Of a stretch of DNA of 64,000 bases, positions 28,520 to 37,999 are shown in pieces. The notes beneath the pieces are model-generated. The model did no database searches. It saw nothing but the letters and a program-made list of their open reading frames with translations, and was not told where the DNA came from. Made by a program: the position numbers and the translations under genes. Origin of the DNA: Burkholderiales bacterium (GTDB taxonomy: Bacteria > Pseudomonadota > Gammaproteobacteria > Burkholderiales > Burkholderiaceae); the NCBI GenBank assembly GCA_026225235.1, contig JAMFSK010000100.1:1-64000 (forward strand), given 5' to 3'. Position 1 is the first letter of the stretch, and every line of letters begins with the position of its first letter.

Positions 28520-30691
28520 TCATTCGCCCTTGAATACAAGCCTGAACTTGTGCAGCAGCGGTTCGGTATAGCCGTTCGGCTGCGAGCGCCCTTCAAACAC
28601 TAGTGCACAAGCGGCCCGGTAGGCAACCGACGAGTCGAAATGCCCGGCCATGGGCTGGTAGAGCGGGTCGCTTTCATTTTGCTTGTCGACCACCGCCGCC
28701 ATCCGTTCGAAGGTCTCGCGCACCTCGGATTCAGTGACGATGCCGTGGCGTAGCCAGTTCGCGATATGCTGGCTCGAAATCCGCAAGGTTGCCCGGTCTT
28801 CCATCAGGCCGACGTTGTGAATGTCGGGCACTTTGGAACAACCGACGCCCTGGTCGATCCAGCGCACGACGTAGCCGAGGATGCCCTGGGTATTGTTTTC
28901 AACTTCCTGACGGATCTCTTCCGGACCCCACTCGGGCGCCTCGACCACCGGCACGCTCAAGAGGTCGTTCAGCAGACCGTCGCGCGCCGCGGCGAGGTCG
29001 ACCTTTTCGAGTTCGCGCTGGACGGCTTCGACGTCGACCTGATGATAGTGCAAGGCGTGGAGCGTAGCCGCCGTCGGCGACGGCACCCAGGCGGTGTTGG
29101 CACCTGCCTTCGGATGCGCGATCTTTTGCTCGAGCATCGCGGCCATCAGATCAGGCATGGCCCACATGCCCTTGCCGATCTGGGCGCGGCCACGCAGGCC
29201 GGCGCTCAGGCCGACCAGCACATTGCTGCGTTCGTAGGCGACGATCCAGGCCGACGACTTCATATCGCCCTTGCGCATCATCGGGCCGGCTTCCATCGCC
29301 GAGTGCATCTCGTCGCCGGTGCGGTCGAGAAAGCCTGTGTTGATAAAGGCGACGCGGGCCGCTGCCGCGCCAATGCAGGCGCCGAGGTTCACGCTGGTGC
29401 GGCGTTCCTCGTCCATGATGCCCATCTTGATCGTGTTCGCGGGCAGGTTCAGCAGCGTCTCGACGCGGCCGAACAACTCGGCGGAAAAGGCGACTTCGGC
29501 CGGTCCGTGCATCTTCGGCTTGACGATATAGAACGAGCCCGTGCGCGAGTTCTTCTTTTGCTTGAGGTCGTGCAGAGAGCCGAGACTCGTGAGCACCGCG
29601 TCGAGGATCCCTTCGGGAATCTCCTTGCCCTCACGATCGAGTACCGACGGGTTGGTCATCAGATGACCGACATTGCGGATAAACATCAGCGAACGGCCGT
29701 GCAGGACCACGCTCGAGCCGCCGGGCCCCGTGTATTCACGGTCGGGGTTCAGGCTTCGGGTAAAGGTCTTGCCGTTCTTGCTGACTTGCTCGGTGAGGTC
29801 GCCACGCATCAGGCCAAGCCAGTTCCGGTACACCTGGACCTTGTCGGCGGCGTCAACGGCGGCAACCGAATCTTCGCAATCCATGATGGTCGTGATCGCG
29901 GACTCGACGACAATGTCGTTGACGCCTGCGGCATCGGTCTTGCCGATCGGCGCGGAGCGGTCGATCTGGATCTCGAGATGCAGGCCGTGGTTCTTGAGCA
30001 GAATCGCCGAAGGCGAAGCAGCGTCACCTCGATATCCCGCGAACTGAGCCGGATTGGCCAGGGCGAGCGCACCCTGGGCGGTACTGATCTCGAGCTTGCC
30101 GCCCTTGACCGCATAGCCCGTCGCATCGACATGCGAGCCGCCCGCGAGCGGCGCCGCCTGGTCGAGCAGAGCGCGCCCGCGCGCCACCACACGCTGGCCG
30201 CGAACGGGATTGAAGGCGCCGCCACGCTGCGCGCCGTCGGTGTCGGCAATCGCATCGGTGCCGTAAAGCGCGTCATACAGACTGCCCCAGCGCGCATTCG
30301 CCGCATTCAGCGCATAGCGTTGGTTCGACACCGGCACCACGAGCTGCGGGCCGGCTTGCGTCGAGATCTCGCTATCGACGTTCGCGGTGCTCGCCTTGAT
30401 TTGAGCGGCCTGCGGCAACAGATAGCCGATACCTTCGAGAAACTGGCGGTAGGCCGCCATATCGCGAATTGGGCCGGGGTGGGCACGGTGCCACGCATCG
30501 AGTTCAGTCTGCAGCCGATCGCGTTCGGCGAGCAGCGCGCGGTTCTTCGGCGCGAGGTCATGGACCAGCGCATCGAATCCCTGCCAGAACGCCGCGCTGT
30601 CGAGCCCGGTGCCGGGCAGCGCCTCTTCTTCGATAAAACGGCTCAGTATCGCGGCGACCTGCAGGCCGTTGTGCTGGATGCGTTCACTCAT
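28520..30691 (-). CDS. glcB: malate synthase G
   Basis: A 723-residue enzyme, the normal length for the G isoform, condensing glyoxylate with acetyl-CoA to malate in glycolate/glyoxylate use. Conserved blocks include MKMHGPAEV (in [17 protein letters not shown]), [41 protein letters not shown]-like [14 protein letters not shown] and, later, [21 protein letters not shown] 30691 ([12 protein letters not shown]) was chosen because AGAGGAAGAC precedes it and an upstream extension of 47 residues lacks similarity. It is 40 bases downstream of glcG on the same strand, an arrangement found in glc loci, so they form a likely operon. Confidence 0.95.
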   Translation of the reverse strand: MSERIQHNGLQVAAILSRFIEEEALPGTGLDSAAFWQGFDALVHDLAPKNRALLAERDRLQTELDAWHRAHPGPIRDMAAYRQFLEGIGYLLPQAAQIKASTANVDSEISTQAGPQLVVPVSNQRYALNAANARWGSLYDALYGTDAIADTDGAQRGGAFNPVRGQRVVARGRALLDQAAPLAGGSHVDATGYAVKGGKLEISTAQGALALANPAQFAGYRGDAASPSAILLKNHGLHLEIQIDRSAPIGKTDAAGVNDIVVESAITTIMDCEDSVAAVDAADKVQVYRNWLGLMRGDLTEQVSKNGKTFTRSLNPDREYTGPGGSSVVLHGRSLMFIRNVGHLMTNPSVLDREGKEIPEGILDAVLTSLGSLHDLKQKKNSRTGSFYIVKPKMHGPAEVAFSAELFGRVETLLNLPANTIKMGIMDEERRTSVNLGACIGAAAARVAFINTGFLDRTGDEMHSAMEAGPMMRKGDMKSSAWIVAYERSNVLVGLSAGLRGRAQIGKGMWAMPDLMAAMLEQKIAHPKAGANTAWVPSPTAATLHALHYHQVDVEAVQRELEKVDLAAARDGLLNDLLSVPVVEAPEWGPEEIRQEVENNTQGILGYVVRWIDQGVGCSKVPDIHNVGLMEDRATLRISSQHIANWLRHGIVTESEVRETFERMAAVVDKQNESDPLYQPMAGHFDSSVAYRAACALVFEGRSQPNGYTEPLLHKFRLVFKGE

Positions 30692-30731
30692 GTCTTCCTC
30701 TGGGGTCCAGGTTAGGTATTCGAAGGGGCGC

Positions 30732-31139
30732 TCAGGCTTGCACGGCGGCGACGCCGGCCTTGGCAATCTGTGCATCCTCGGGCGCCTTGACACCCGACAC
30801 ACCGACCGCGCCGATGACCTGTCCGTCGACAATGATTGGCACTCCGCCCTCGAGCGTGCCGCTCAGGACCGGAACGGACAGGAATGACGTGCGGCCGCCA
30901 TTGATCATGTCTTCATAGACCTTCGACTCGCGCCGGCCGAGTGCCGCGGTGCGGGCTTTCTCGACGGCGATATACGCGCTGATCGGAGCACAGTTGTCGA
31001 GACGTTCGAGCGCGAGCGGATGGCCGCCGTCGTCCACGACCGCGATCGCCACAGCCCATTGGTGCTGATGCGCTTCGGCGCGCGCCGCGGCCAGGATCTG
31101 GGTGACATCGCTGAGCGTCAAAACTGCCTTGGTTTGCAT
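30732..31139 (-). CDS. glcG: GlcG/HbpS-like heme-binding domain protein
   Basis: A 135-residue protein of the GlcG family, small alpha/beta proteins related to the heme-binding HbpS. Signature: [33 protein letters not shown] broken by conserved Gly-Gly His, then [40 protein letters not shown]. Its role beside glycolate genes is unproven; heme-linked redox sensing has been shown only for relatives. It is cytoplasmic (no signal peptide), precedes glcB and probably shares its promoter upstream of 31139. Confidence 0.85.
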   Translation of the reverse strand: MQTKAVLTLSDVTQILAAARAEAHQHQWAVAIAVVDDGGHPLALERLDNCAPISAYIAVEKARTAALGRRESKVYEDMINGGRTSFLSVPVLSGTLEGGVPIIVDGQVIGAVGVSGVKAPEDAQIAKAGVAAVQA

Positions 31140-31263
31140 GGATCGGTTCCGTTTTCAGGGCGAGTCAGAAGGTCGACTCAGAGGGTAAGTAGACGTTGAA
31201 CCTATAAGTCTAACTCGCGATCGCTGCAAAATTTCTAACTTGTGTTTTCGGCCGCCTTTCAAA

Positions 31264-31309
31264 CGCACGCCCCAGAGCGGCATTGAACAATGTCGGTCCG
31301 GGGCGTGCG
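31264..31309 (-). terminator. hairpin downstream of the disulfide oxidoreductase
   Basis: CGCACGCCCC and GGGGCGTGCG make a perfect 10-bp stem whose interior also folds (GGCATTG with CAATGTC). It is followed on the minus strand by TTTG. It lies between the oxidoreductase end and the glcG start and probably ends the former. Confidence 0.55.
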
Positions 31310-31376
31310 GTACGGGAGTGGTCACGCCAAGGGCAGTTATCCAGGCTGTTCTTGGCGATTCATCAGGCCGTCAGGA

Positions 31377-32750
31377 TCAAGGGAGCTTCGCAAACAGCAG
31401 GTTGAGCCCTTCGCTGATCAGCGGATGCGCGATGATCAAATCACGCACGGCGGTGTAAGGCAGCTTGCCGATCATGGCCATCTGGACCGCAGTCACCACG
31501 TCGCCGGCGTTCTGGCCGAGCATCGTGAAGCCGAGAATCTGGTCCGAATGGGCGTCGACGATCGCTTTCATGAAGCCTTTGACGTCGCCGTTGGTCCTTG
31601 CGCGGGGCACCGCTGCCATGGGCAGTTTGGCCACCCGGACCTCGATACCCTTTTGCTTTGCCTCGCTCTCATTGAGACCCACCCGGCCCAGTTCGGGTTC
31701 GATAAACAGCGCATACGGGATCAGGCGATCCTTGGTGGTGACGTGGCCGCCCGCGAGTTGCGACTTCAGCACACGATAGTCGTCGAACGACGCGTGGGTG
31801 AACATCGGTGTGCCCGCCACTTCGCCGATGGCCCAGGTGTTGGGGGCCGAGGTCGCGAGACGCTCGTCAGTCTTGATGAACCCGCGCGCATCCACCTCGA
31901 CGCCGGCTGCATCGAGGCCGATGTCATACGTTCTCGGTACACGTCCGGCCGCGACCAGGATGTGGGTGCCGTTTACCGTGCTGCCGTCGCTCAGTTCAAT
32001 GCTGACCGTCTGGCCGGATTGCCCCGTGACGCGCAGGGGCTTGACGTGGGTACGCACGTCAACGCCTTCTTCAGCAAATGCAGCCTCTATGGCATCGGTC
32101 ACATCCTGGTCTTCGCGCATCGCCACGCGAGGAGCCTCCTGTACGAGGGTTACCTCGCTGCCGAGACGGCGAAACGCCTGTGCCATTTCGAGGCCGATAT
32201 ATCCCCCACCGATCACGACCAGATGGTCGGGCAGCCTGTCGAGCGCGAGTGCTTCGACGTGCGTCATCGGGTCGGCTTGGCGCAGACCCGGCACATCGGG
32301 AACCGCGGCGTAAGTCCCGGTATTGATGAACGCATGCTCGCCTTCGACCATTCGCACGCCGCCATCGTTCAGCGTCACTTCAATACGACGCGGCGCAACG
32401 AAGCGGCCGGTGCCGAGGATCAGGTCAAAACCCGAGGCGTCGAACGCCTTCTGGTTCACTTCGACCATTCCATCGACGACCTCGCGCACAAACCGATGAA
32501 CTTGCTTCATGTCGAGCCGGGCGTCGGCATGGCCTTCAAGGATCTTCTGCGAGCGAACGGTATGAGCAATTCGTGCGCTACGGATCAGCGCCTTGCTCGG
32601 GATACAGGCGATGTTGATACACGAGCCGCCGATCATCCCTTGTTCGACGACGGCCACACGCTTGCCATTGCGCGCCAGTTCCATGGCAAGCGACTTGCCG
32701 CCCTTGCCACCACCTAAAAATACGTATTCGAACTTTTCGATTGAAGACAT
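31377..32750 (-). CDS. pyridine nucleotide-disulfide oxidoreductase (dihydrolipoyl dehydrogenase / RclA-like)
   Basis: A 457-residue FAD enzyme of the class I disulfide reductase family. FAD-binding loop YVFLGGGKGGKSLAMELA; redox-active pair in IGGSCINIACIPSKAL; NAD(P) loop VVIGGGYIGLEMAQAFRRLG; second FAD motif NTWAIGEVAGTPMFTHAS. The C-terminal active-site stretch reads HPLISEGLN in place of the usual HPT-x-x-E. No lipoyl-complex genes are adjacent, so a role in a 2-oxoacid dehydrogenase complex is doubtful. Resemblance to mercuric-reductase/RclA-type proteins suggests a stress or metal-redox function. The substrate is undetermined. Confidence 0.85.
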   Translation of the reverse strand: MSSIEKFEYVFLGGGKGGKSLAMELARNGKRVAVVEQGMIGGSCINIACIPSKALIRSARIAHTVRSQKILEGHADARLDMKQVHRFVREVVDGMVEVNQKAFDASGFDLILGTGRFVAPRRIEVTLNDGGVRMVEGEHAFINTGTYAAVPDVPGLRQADPMTHVEALALDRLPDHLVVIGGGYIGLEMAQAFRRLGSEVTLVQEAPRVAMREDQDVTDAIEAAFAEEGVDVRTHVKPLRVTGQSGQTVSIELSDGSTVNGTHILVAAGRVPRTYDIGLDAAGVEVDARGFIKTDERLATSAPNTWAIGEVAGTPMFTHASFDDYRVLKSQLAGGHVTTKDRLIPYALFIEPELGRVGLNESEAKQKGIEVRVAKLPMAAVPRARTNGDVKGFMKAIVDAHSDQILGFTMLGQNAGDVVTAVQMAMIGKLPYTAVRDLIIAHPLISEGLNLLFAKLP

Positions 32751-33043
32751 TTTCGATCCTTCTCTTCGGTTTTAGCGGCGTCAGGCCGTTGCAAATGGGT
32801 TGTGTCCGCGCTGTCCGGGAGGACTGGGTCTGATAAGCCCGGCCCGGCCTGCGGTGTGACTCAAATGTAGGCGTGATGCACCCGAAACGTCTTACCGGAT
32901 CGACTCAAATCAATGTGCATTCGTCTCATTCGACGGATCGGCGATGAACAAGCGCCGGGAACCGCAGACTTCGGTCCACCCCGATCTGCCTGCCGCGATG
33001 GGCGTACGGGCGCCCCCGGGGACGCCCACCTGTAAGCCGCGGC

Positions 33044-34690
33044 TCACACGGCCGCCTGGCGCCCCGCGGCGGCAACTTCTGTCCTGCCGGCAAGCATCCA
33101 CACACTCGCGGCGATGACGATCGCGAAGACACCGGCCACACTGAGTGCCGCGGAGAAACCGCTGGCGAAGCTCGAACGCGCGGCATCGGCCAGAATCACA
33201 CGCATGGCGTCGGGCAAGGATGCCGTCGCATGCGCCACGTCTCCGGCCAGCACGTGCGACATAAATCCGGCATCGGCATGGCTTGCCGCGGCCGGATTCG
33301 AGGCCAGGTTCGCCTCGAGCACCAAACGCGTACGCGCCGTGAGCACCGCCCCGAGCACACCGACCGACGTGACGATCGCCGTGAAGCGCGTCGTGGTGCT
33401 GATACCCGATGCCATGCCGGTGCGGTTGGCGGGCACCCGGGAGACGATGGCTTTCTGTGTGTCGCCATTGAGGACGCCCGCGCCGCATCCCGTCACGAGC
33501 ATCCCGATCGCCACCAGCCAGTAGGTAGCGTCTTGCGCAACCATGGCTGTCACGAGGTTGCCGATGCCGATCATGAGCAGGCCCACCGTCAGCGTCGCCG
33601 CAGTCGGCATCCGCCTGGACAAGGCCGCGCCGATATAAGGCCCGACAATCATGGCCAACGCGAACGGCAGCATGCCCATGCCAGCGGCAACCGCCGACAG
33701 ACCAAACGCGTTTTGCAGGTAGAGCGGAAGAAACGTCATCATCACTTGCGCACAGGCGGCGTATCCGAACATCGCCAGCACGGCTCCGACGAAGCGGGGT
33801 TGCCGGAACAGCGTCAGGTCGACCATCGCGTGATGCCTGACCCGCTCGACCAGAACAAACGCCAGCAGGAGCGTCGCGCTCGCCGCGCCTCTTGCGATCG
33901 TCGCATGATGGGTCCAGCCAATGGACCCCGCACCAATGAGTGCCCAGATGCCGATCGCAAGCGCAAGGCCAAACAGCATGCTGCCGATCACATCGATCGG
34001 ACCGGCGGCCGGGTTCCTCGATTCGCGAATCGATCGAAAGACGCACCACGCCAGCACACCGCACACCGGGAGATTGAGCAGGAAAATCCAGCGCCAGCCG
34101 AACCACTGGGTAATGGCGCCGCCAACGAGTGGCGCGACGGTCGTCGCAAGGCCCATGCAAGTCCCCCAGATGGCCCACGCGCGCGCCCGCTCCGCCCCTT
34201 CACGGAAGGTATGCGCGATCACGGCAAGCGCCGACGTCAGCAACATCGCGGCGCCCACGCCCTTTAGCGCGCGGGCCGCGTTCAACATCATGGCAGACGG
34301 CGCGAGCCCGCACCCCAACGAAGCGATGGAGAAGACGGCTAGCCCGATCAGCAACATCTTCCTGCGGCCAAAGCGGTCCGCCAGCCCCCCGGCCGGCAAC
34401 AGACAGGCCGCAAACGCCACCATATAGGCGCTGACGACCCATTCGACGTCCGCGAAGCCGACATGGAACGTGCGCGCAATCGAAGGGAGCGAAACGGCGA
34501 CGACGTTGGTGTCCAGCACGATCAACGCACACGCGGCAGCCGCAGTTCCGAGAATGAAACGGGCGGCCTGCGGGGTGGGCCGGTCGTCTTCAGTTGCGTC
34601 GCCCGCAGCCGTCAGGCCCGCGTCATCGCCCTGCCGCGCGAGCGTCGTCGATGGCGGCGAGGCGCGCCCGGGATTCGAAATGTTGGACAT
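33044..34690 (-). CDS. DHA2-family MFS drug efflux transporter
   Basis: A 548-residue inner-membrane antiporter with about 14 hydrophobic segments, the QacA/EmrB layout. Typical blocks: FADVEWVVSAYMVAFAACLLPAGGLADRFGRRKMLLIG (motif A, GGLADRFGRR), FSIASLGCGLAPSAMMLNAARALKGVGAAML, and a motif C-like region ATTVAPLVGGAITQWFGWRWIFLLNLP. It probably exports lipophilic toxins in exchange for protons. ATG 34690 is taken as the start; a TTG four codons upstream is also possible. It is divergent from a LysR gene, with a LysR-type palindrome in the shared intergenic region. Confidence 0.92.
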   Translation of the reverse strand: MSNISNPGRASPPSTTLARQGDDAGLTAAGDATEDDRPTPQAARFILGTAAAACALIVLDTNVVAVSLPSIARTFHVGFADVEWVVSAYMVAFAACLLPAGGLADRFGRRKMLLIGLAVFSIASLGCGLAPSAMMLNAARALKGVGAAMLLTSALAVIAHTFREGAERARAWAIWGTCMGLATTVAPLVGGAITQWFGWRWIFLLNLPVCGVLAWCVFRSIRESRNPAAGPIDVIGSMLFGLALAIGIWALIGAGSIGWTHHATIARGAASATLLLAFVLVERVRHHAMVDLTLFRQPRFVGAVLAMFGYAACAQVMMTFLPLYLQNAFGLSAVAAGMGMLPFALAMIVGPYIGAALSRRMPTAATLTVGLLMIGIGNLVTAMVAQDATYWLVAIGMLVTGCGAGVLNGDTQKAIVSRVPANRTGMASGISTTTRFTAIVTSVGVLGAVLTARTRLVLEANLASNPAAASHADAGFMSHVLAGDVAHATASLPDAMRVILADAARSSFASGFSAALSVAGVFAIVIAASVWMLAGRTEVAAAGRQAAV

Positions 34691-34748
34691 GTTTGCCGCC
34701 AAAGTGGATCCGAGGCGCTCATGGTAAAGACGTCGCTATTGGAAGTCA

Positions 34749-34763
34749 TTGATATAAAATCAA
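34749..34763. promoter_or_regulatory. LysR-type operator (TTGAT-N5-ATCAA)
   Basis: TTGATATAAAATCAA, a perfect palindrome containing the T-N11-A pattern of LysR sites. It lies between the divergent efflux and LysR genes and is a probable binding site of that LysR. Confidence 0.65.
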
Positions 34764-34790
34764 AGAATAATTAACGAACTCGTCAATACG

Positions 34791-35666
34791 ATGCAAACCC
34801 TTGAACTCCGGCATCTTCGCTGCGTCGTCGCCGTGGCGAAGCATCTGCACTTTTCGAAAGCGGCCGAAGAACTCGGCATTGCGCCTCCGTCGCTCACACG
34901 TCAGATTCAGGAGGCCGAGCGCCTGTTGGGCCTGCAGTTGTTTCACCGGACCAAACGATCGGTCGAACTCTCCGCCGCCGGCAAGGCATTTCTCGAGGAA
35001 GCAGTTGCCACACTCGATCATCTGTCACGAGCGCAGGAAATGGCGCGCTCGGCCGAACGGGGGGAGTTGGGGAGAATAGAGATCGGTTATGTGGCGTCGG
35101 CCGCTTACTCGGGTATCTTACAGAATGCGGTGCGTACATTTCGGCAGGCGCATCCACGGGTCGAAGTGAATGCGCACGAAGTGCCCATGGATCAAGTCAC
35201 GGCCGCCATGGGCGCGGGAAGAATCGATCTGGCTTACGTGCGGCCGCCGATGACTTTGCCCACTGACATTCTGTCGACGACGGTGCTTCGCGATGCCTTC
35301 GTGCTTGCGTTGCCGACTGACTCGCCGCTTGTCGCGTTTGCTGCAGTGTCGCCTGCGCAATTGCGCGACGAGACCTTTGTCTTGCCCGAGCAGGAATTTG
35401 GCACACTCGAAGTCGGTCGCCGAGGGCGCTTCACGCCCCGAATCGGCAGCCGACCCGGCTCACTCGCGGCGGTCCTGGCGAGTGTCTCACTTGGCGGCAA
35501 CGTGTCGATCGTGCCGGCGACGCTCGCGGACTGCCTCGTGCTGCCGGGGATCGCCTACCGACCGATCACGGGCAAGCCCGTCATGTCGGAAATCGCGCTC
35601 GCTCATCGCCGATATGAGCGAGCGCCGGCTGTTCGCGCGTTTCTGAAGCACGCGAAACGCGCCTAG
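34791..35666 (+). CDS. LysR-family transcriptional regulator
   Basis: A 291-residue LysR regulator. The N-terminal HTH spans residues 3-60 (LRHLRCVVAVAKHLHFSKAAEELGIAPPSLTRQIQEAERLLG broken across two helices), followed by an effector-binding domain with two periplasmic-binding-like lobes. In LysR systems a divergently transcribed neighbour is often the target, here the DHA2 pump, with a fitting palindrome between them. The inducer is unknown. Its stop overlaps that of the convergent tautomerase gene at CTAG. Confidence 0.92.
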   Translation: MQTLELRHLRCVVAVAKHLHFSKAAEELGIAPPSLTRQIQEAERLLGLQLFHRTKRSVELSAAGKAFLEEAVATLDHLSRAQEMARSAERGELGRIEIGYVASAAYSGILQNAVRTFRQAHPRVEVNAHEVPMDQVTAAMGAGRIDLAYVRPPMTLPTDILSTTVLRDAFVLALPTDSPLVAFAAVSPAQLRDETFVLPEQEFGTLEVGRRGRFTPRIGSRPGSLAAVLASVSLGGNVSIVPATLADCLVLPGIAYRPITGKPVMSEIALAHRRYERAPAVRAFLKHAKRA

Positions 35667-36106
35667 CCTGCTGTGGCAGCAGCGCGCGCCTTGGCCGCAA
35701 GCGCGGCGAACTCCTCTTTGCCGAATGCCGTACCGTATAGACCCCAGCCGCCTTCTGCCGCTTCGGTCAACAAGATCCACGTGCGCGTAGCCTGCGTCGG
35801 GTCGCCTGAAATCTTCGTGACAATTTCGGTGGCTTCCTTGACTAGCTGCTTCTGACCTTCACGACTCAGTGCCGCCGGCGGAGTGATCACCTGCACGCGC
35901 ACGGTGCGCGCTGCTACCGTCGCCGCGGTCTGCACGGTCGATGGCGCCATGCGATGAATATAGGCTGCCGTATTGTCCAAATGAAACGCGCCCGGCGTAG
36001 CCACGCCCTCTGCACGGAGGACGGCCAGGGTCAGTGCCTCACCCAGCTCGCGGTCACTGCCGGCCGGGAACAGATCAGCAGGTGCGTATACGTCGATCAT
36101 CGGCAT
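35663..36106 (-). CDS. tautomerase-like protein (4-oxalocrotonate tautomerase superfamily)
   Basis: A 147-residue protein starting MPMIDVYAPADLFP; after Met removal, Pro1 would be the catalytic base typical of the tautomerase superfamily. It has two related beta-alpha-beta halves: the first with SDRELGEALTLAVLRAEG, the second starting VRVQVITPPAALSREGQKQLVKEATEIV. Length is about double that of the 62-residue 4-OT, as in cis-CaaD/MSAD-type members. ATG 36106 has GAGGAG about 8 bases upstream and places Pro at position 2, so earlier Met codons are rejected. The substrate is unknown. Confidence 0.8.
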   Translation of the reverse strand: MPMIDVYAPADLFPAGSDRELGEALTLAVLRAEGVATPGAFHLDNTAAYIHRMAPSTVQTAATVAARTVRVQVITPPAALSREGQKQLVKEATEIVTKISGDPTQATRTWILLTEAAEGGWGLYGTAFGKEEFAALAAKARAAATAG

Positions 36107-36270
36107 AGTCAGAATCTCCTCGTTGTCCGTCTTGTTGGGGATGCTCGGATAGCGTCTCAGCGTAGCATTCACGTGGAGGGGCGATGAAGCGGGACTTCCC
36201 GCAAGCCTGTACGTTTCTGCTACTTTTTGATGGAGGAGCGCCGACTTGCTGAAGGCTTCTTACCGAAGCC

Positions 36271-36987
36271 TTATCGAAATGCAACTGCGTCTAGTTCGAT
36301 GACTACGAGCGCCGCTTCATTCGACCGGCCGTTTCCAGAAACGGGCTGATACAGCTGCCGTACCGAAGGCACGATGATGCCGTCGAACTCGTCGTATACC
36401 GAGACGTCCTCGCGCACCACGTCGCCCAGAACGCTCGATATATGATCTTGCCGCCGCAGCAAACCATCGGGGCCGAAGTAGCAGATCTGCCGTGGCGAAT
36501 GGCAGGCGATATGGGCGGGCAACAAGACGCTTAGGCGGCGCCACTCTTCCCCGGCCTCCTCGACAGGCGCGAGCTCTTCAGATTCAAAGCCGGGATAGGT
36601 ATAGAGGAACGGCGTCGTCAGGCTCGTCCACAGCGTGTAGCCGCAAAAATACAGGAAATCGAAGGAATCCCATGCGACGCCCGTCGCGCGGCGGACGTAG
36701 GTCGCATGCGGTTGGTCGCGATGTTCGAGCACTTGCTCATCGAACGTCTCGATACTCACATAGTTGGGTTCAAAGAAGCCGATATGGTCCTCCATCAGGA
36801 ACGGCCTGATCACAGCACACTCCTCCCGCGTAGCAGCGAGAAAAGTCACCGGGCCCAGGGCCTCGCCCATCGAACGGAAAGGGGCGCTCGTTCCTTTGAT
36901 GGAAAACCGTGCTTCGATATCGATGAACGTGGTCCAGCGATCAAGGCCTCCGTGCGCAGTCACAGCTCGCCTTAGCAGATCGTTCAC
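36271..36987 (-). CDS. uncharacterised protein
   Basis: A 238-residue soluble protein with no signal peptide or membrane segment. I do not recognise a family. It opens MNDLLRRAVTAHGGLDRWTTF, a pattern resembling the start of lipoprotein-carrier-like or quinoprotein-alcohol-dehydrogenase-associated beta-sheet proteins (alternating strands such as IDIEARFSIKG, CYFGPDGLLRRQDHIS). There are no catalytic motifs. Its neighbours (tautomerase, DUF3331) suggest nothing definite. It is probably a real gene: coding-like third-position GC and a conserved-looking start. Confidence 0.6.
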   Translation of the reverse strand: MNDLLRRAVTAHGGLDRWTTFIDIEARFSIKGTSAPFRSMGEALGPVTFLAATREECAVIRPFLMEDHIGFFEPNYVSIETFDEQVLEHRDQPHATYVRRATGVAWDSFDFLYFCGYTLWTSLTTPFLYTYPGFESEELAPVEEAGEEWRRLSVLLPAHIACHSPRQICYFGPDGLLRRQDHISSVLGDVVREDVSVYDEFDGIIVPSVRQLYQPVSGNGRSNEAALVVIELDAVAFR

Positions 36988-37222
36988 GTCATCCTCGTTT
37001 TTTTGTTAGGGGCGCGCCAGCTTGCTCCACGTCGACACTCAGTCTAGCCGCTCAACGCATCGCTCCCCTGCGGCAAATGTACAAGACTGCTACTTTTAAA
37101 GTGACGGACCCAAGACGGATGATCTTATTGCTCCCCTGCCCAAGCCCTCCCATCGAGCGATGGATCCCGTCCGAAGGACTTCTTGTTGTTCAGGCGTATT
37201 GCCTCACCGGATACTCCTTTGC

Positions 37223-37645
37223 TCACTCGCTCTCATAAGCCTCCTCAATGCAGCGCGCCAGAATCATGGCCGTTGCATTGGCCGGCATCAACGTCGACGT
37301 GATTGGCCGGTAGACGGGGTCGCCACGCGAGATAGTGGTACCACTCAAGGCACAGATGCCAGCGCTTCTCGCAATCATCTTGCGCCAGAGCTGATCGCCA
37401 TATCGACAGGACGTCGAGTCGCACCAGGTGACCGTCGCCGTCACGCGGCTCGGACGCGCGGTGACCTGGACCTCGGCAGAGCGTCCCTTGTCGGCAAACG
37501 AGCCGGAAGGCCGGGGCGGATGGCGGCGGTTGCGGCCGTCGGCGCGGCGCAGGGCAAGCGCTCGGTCCATCGTCAATTCGGCGCAGTGATGCAGCAGACC
37601 GACGGTCTGCTGCCAAGGATCTAGTTGCAAGGACTCGGCTGCCAT
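37223..37645 (-). CDS. DUF3331 domain protein
   Basis: A 140-residue protein whose C-terminal half fits the DUF3331 family, found mainly in Burkholderia and relatives: VTWCDSTSCRYGDQLWRKMIARSAGICALSG, then PVYRP and PANATAMILA. Three Cys (WCDSTSC and GICALSG) with Arg/Lys-rich surroundings recall a small nucleic-acid-binding or metal site, but function is unknown. ATG 37645 (MAAESLQLDPWQQTVG) has AAGGGGA upstream. Confidence 0.75.
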   Translation of the reverse strand: MAAESLQLDPWQQTVGLLHHCAELTMDRALALRRADGRNRRHPPRPSGSFADKGRSAEVQVTARPSRVTATVTWCDSTSCRYGDQLWRKMIARSAGICALSGTTISRGDPVYRPITSTLMPANATAMILARCIEEAYESE

Positions 37646-37999
37646 GGTTTCCCCTTTTTGTACGGTGCGACTTGACGACAACACCACAATAGCGAGCTAG
37701 AAACCATGGCGCTATTGTACGAAAGGATGGGGTGGGGTCCTTGCCTCTCCCGGGCGCACGGAAGACCTGCCATTCCCGCTCCCAACGCCGGGATTCTTCG
37801 GCCATTTCGAATTATCAATTTAGTCCTGGATCTTGCAATCTACAGACGTGCCGTCATGCCTCGAACGGAGTCGAAACGCCCTATTCGTCGAGCAAATCCG
37901 CTCAATACGATCGTCCGTTTTCGATGCTATGGTCCGCTCCATCGGGCGTCGAATACGACACCACCTAATCGCGTATTGGCTTCAGAGAGGACCCTATTG
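37646..37999. other. intergenic region between DUF3331 and alcohol dehydrogenase
   Basis: About 350 bases holding the divergent promoters of the two genes. An open frame extends alcohol dehydrogenase upstream but contains no family similarity. No operator could be defined. Confidence 0.5.

Noticed and set aside
28766..30715. Long plus-strand open frame across glcB
   Set aside because: Complement of the well-supported malate synthase gene; no family motif.
32910..34178. Long minus-strand open frame antisense-shifted to the efflux gene
   Set aside because: It is a GC-rich shadow frame of the DHA2 transporter; the composition (Arg/Gly/Ala/Asp repeats) has no protein-family character.
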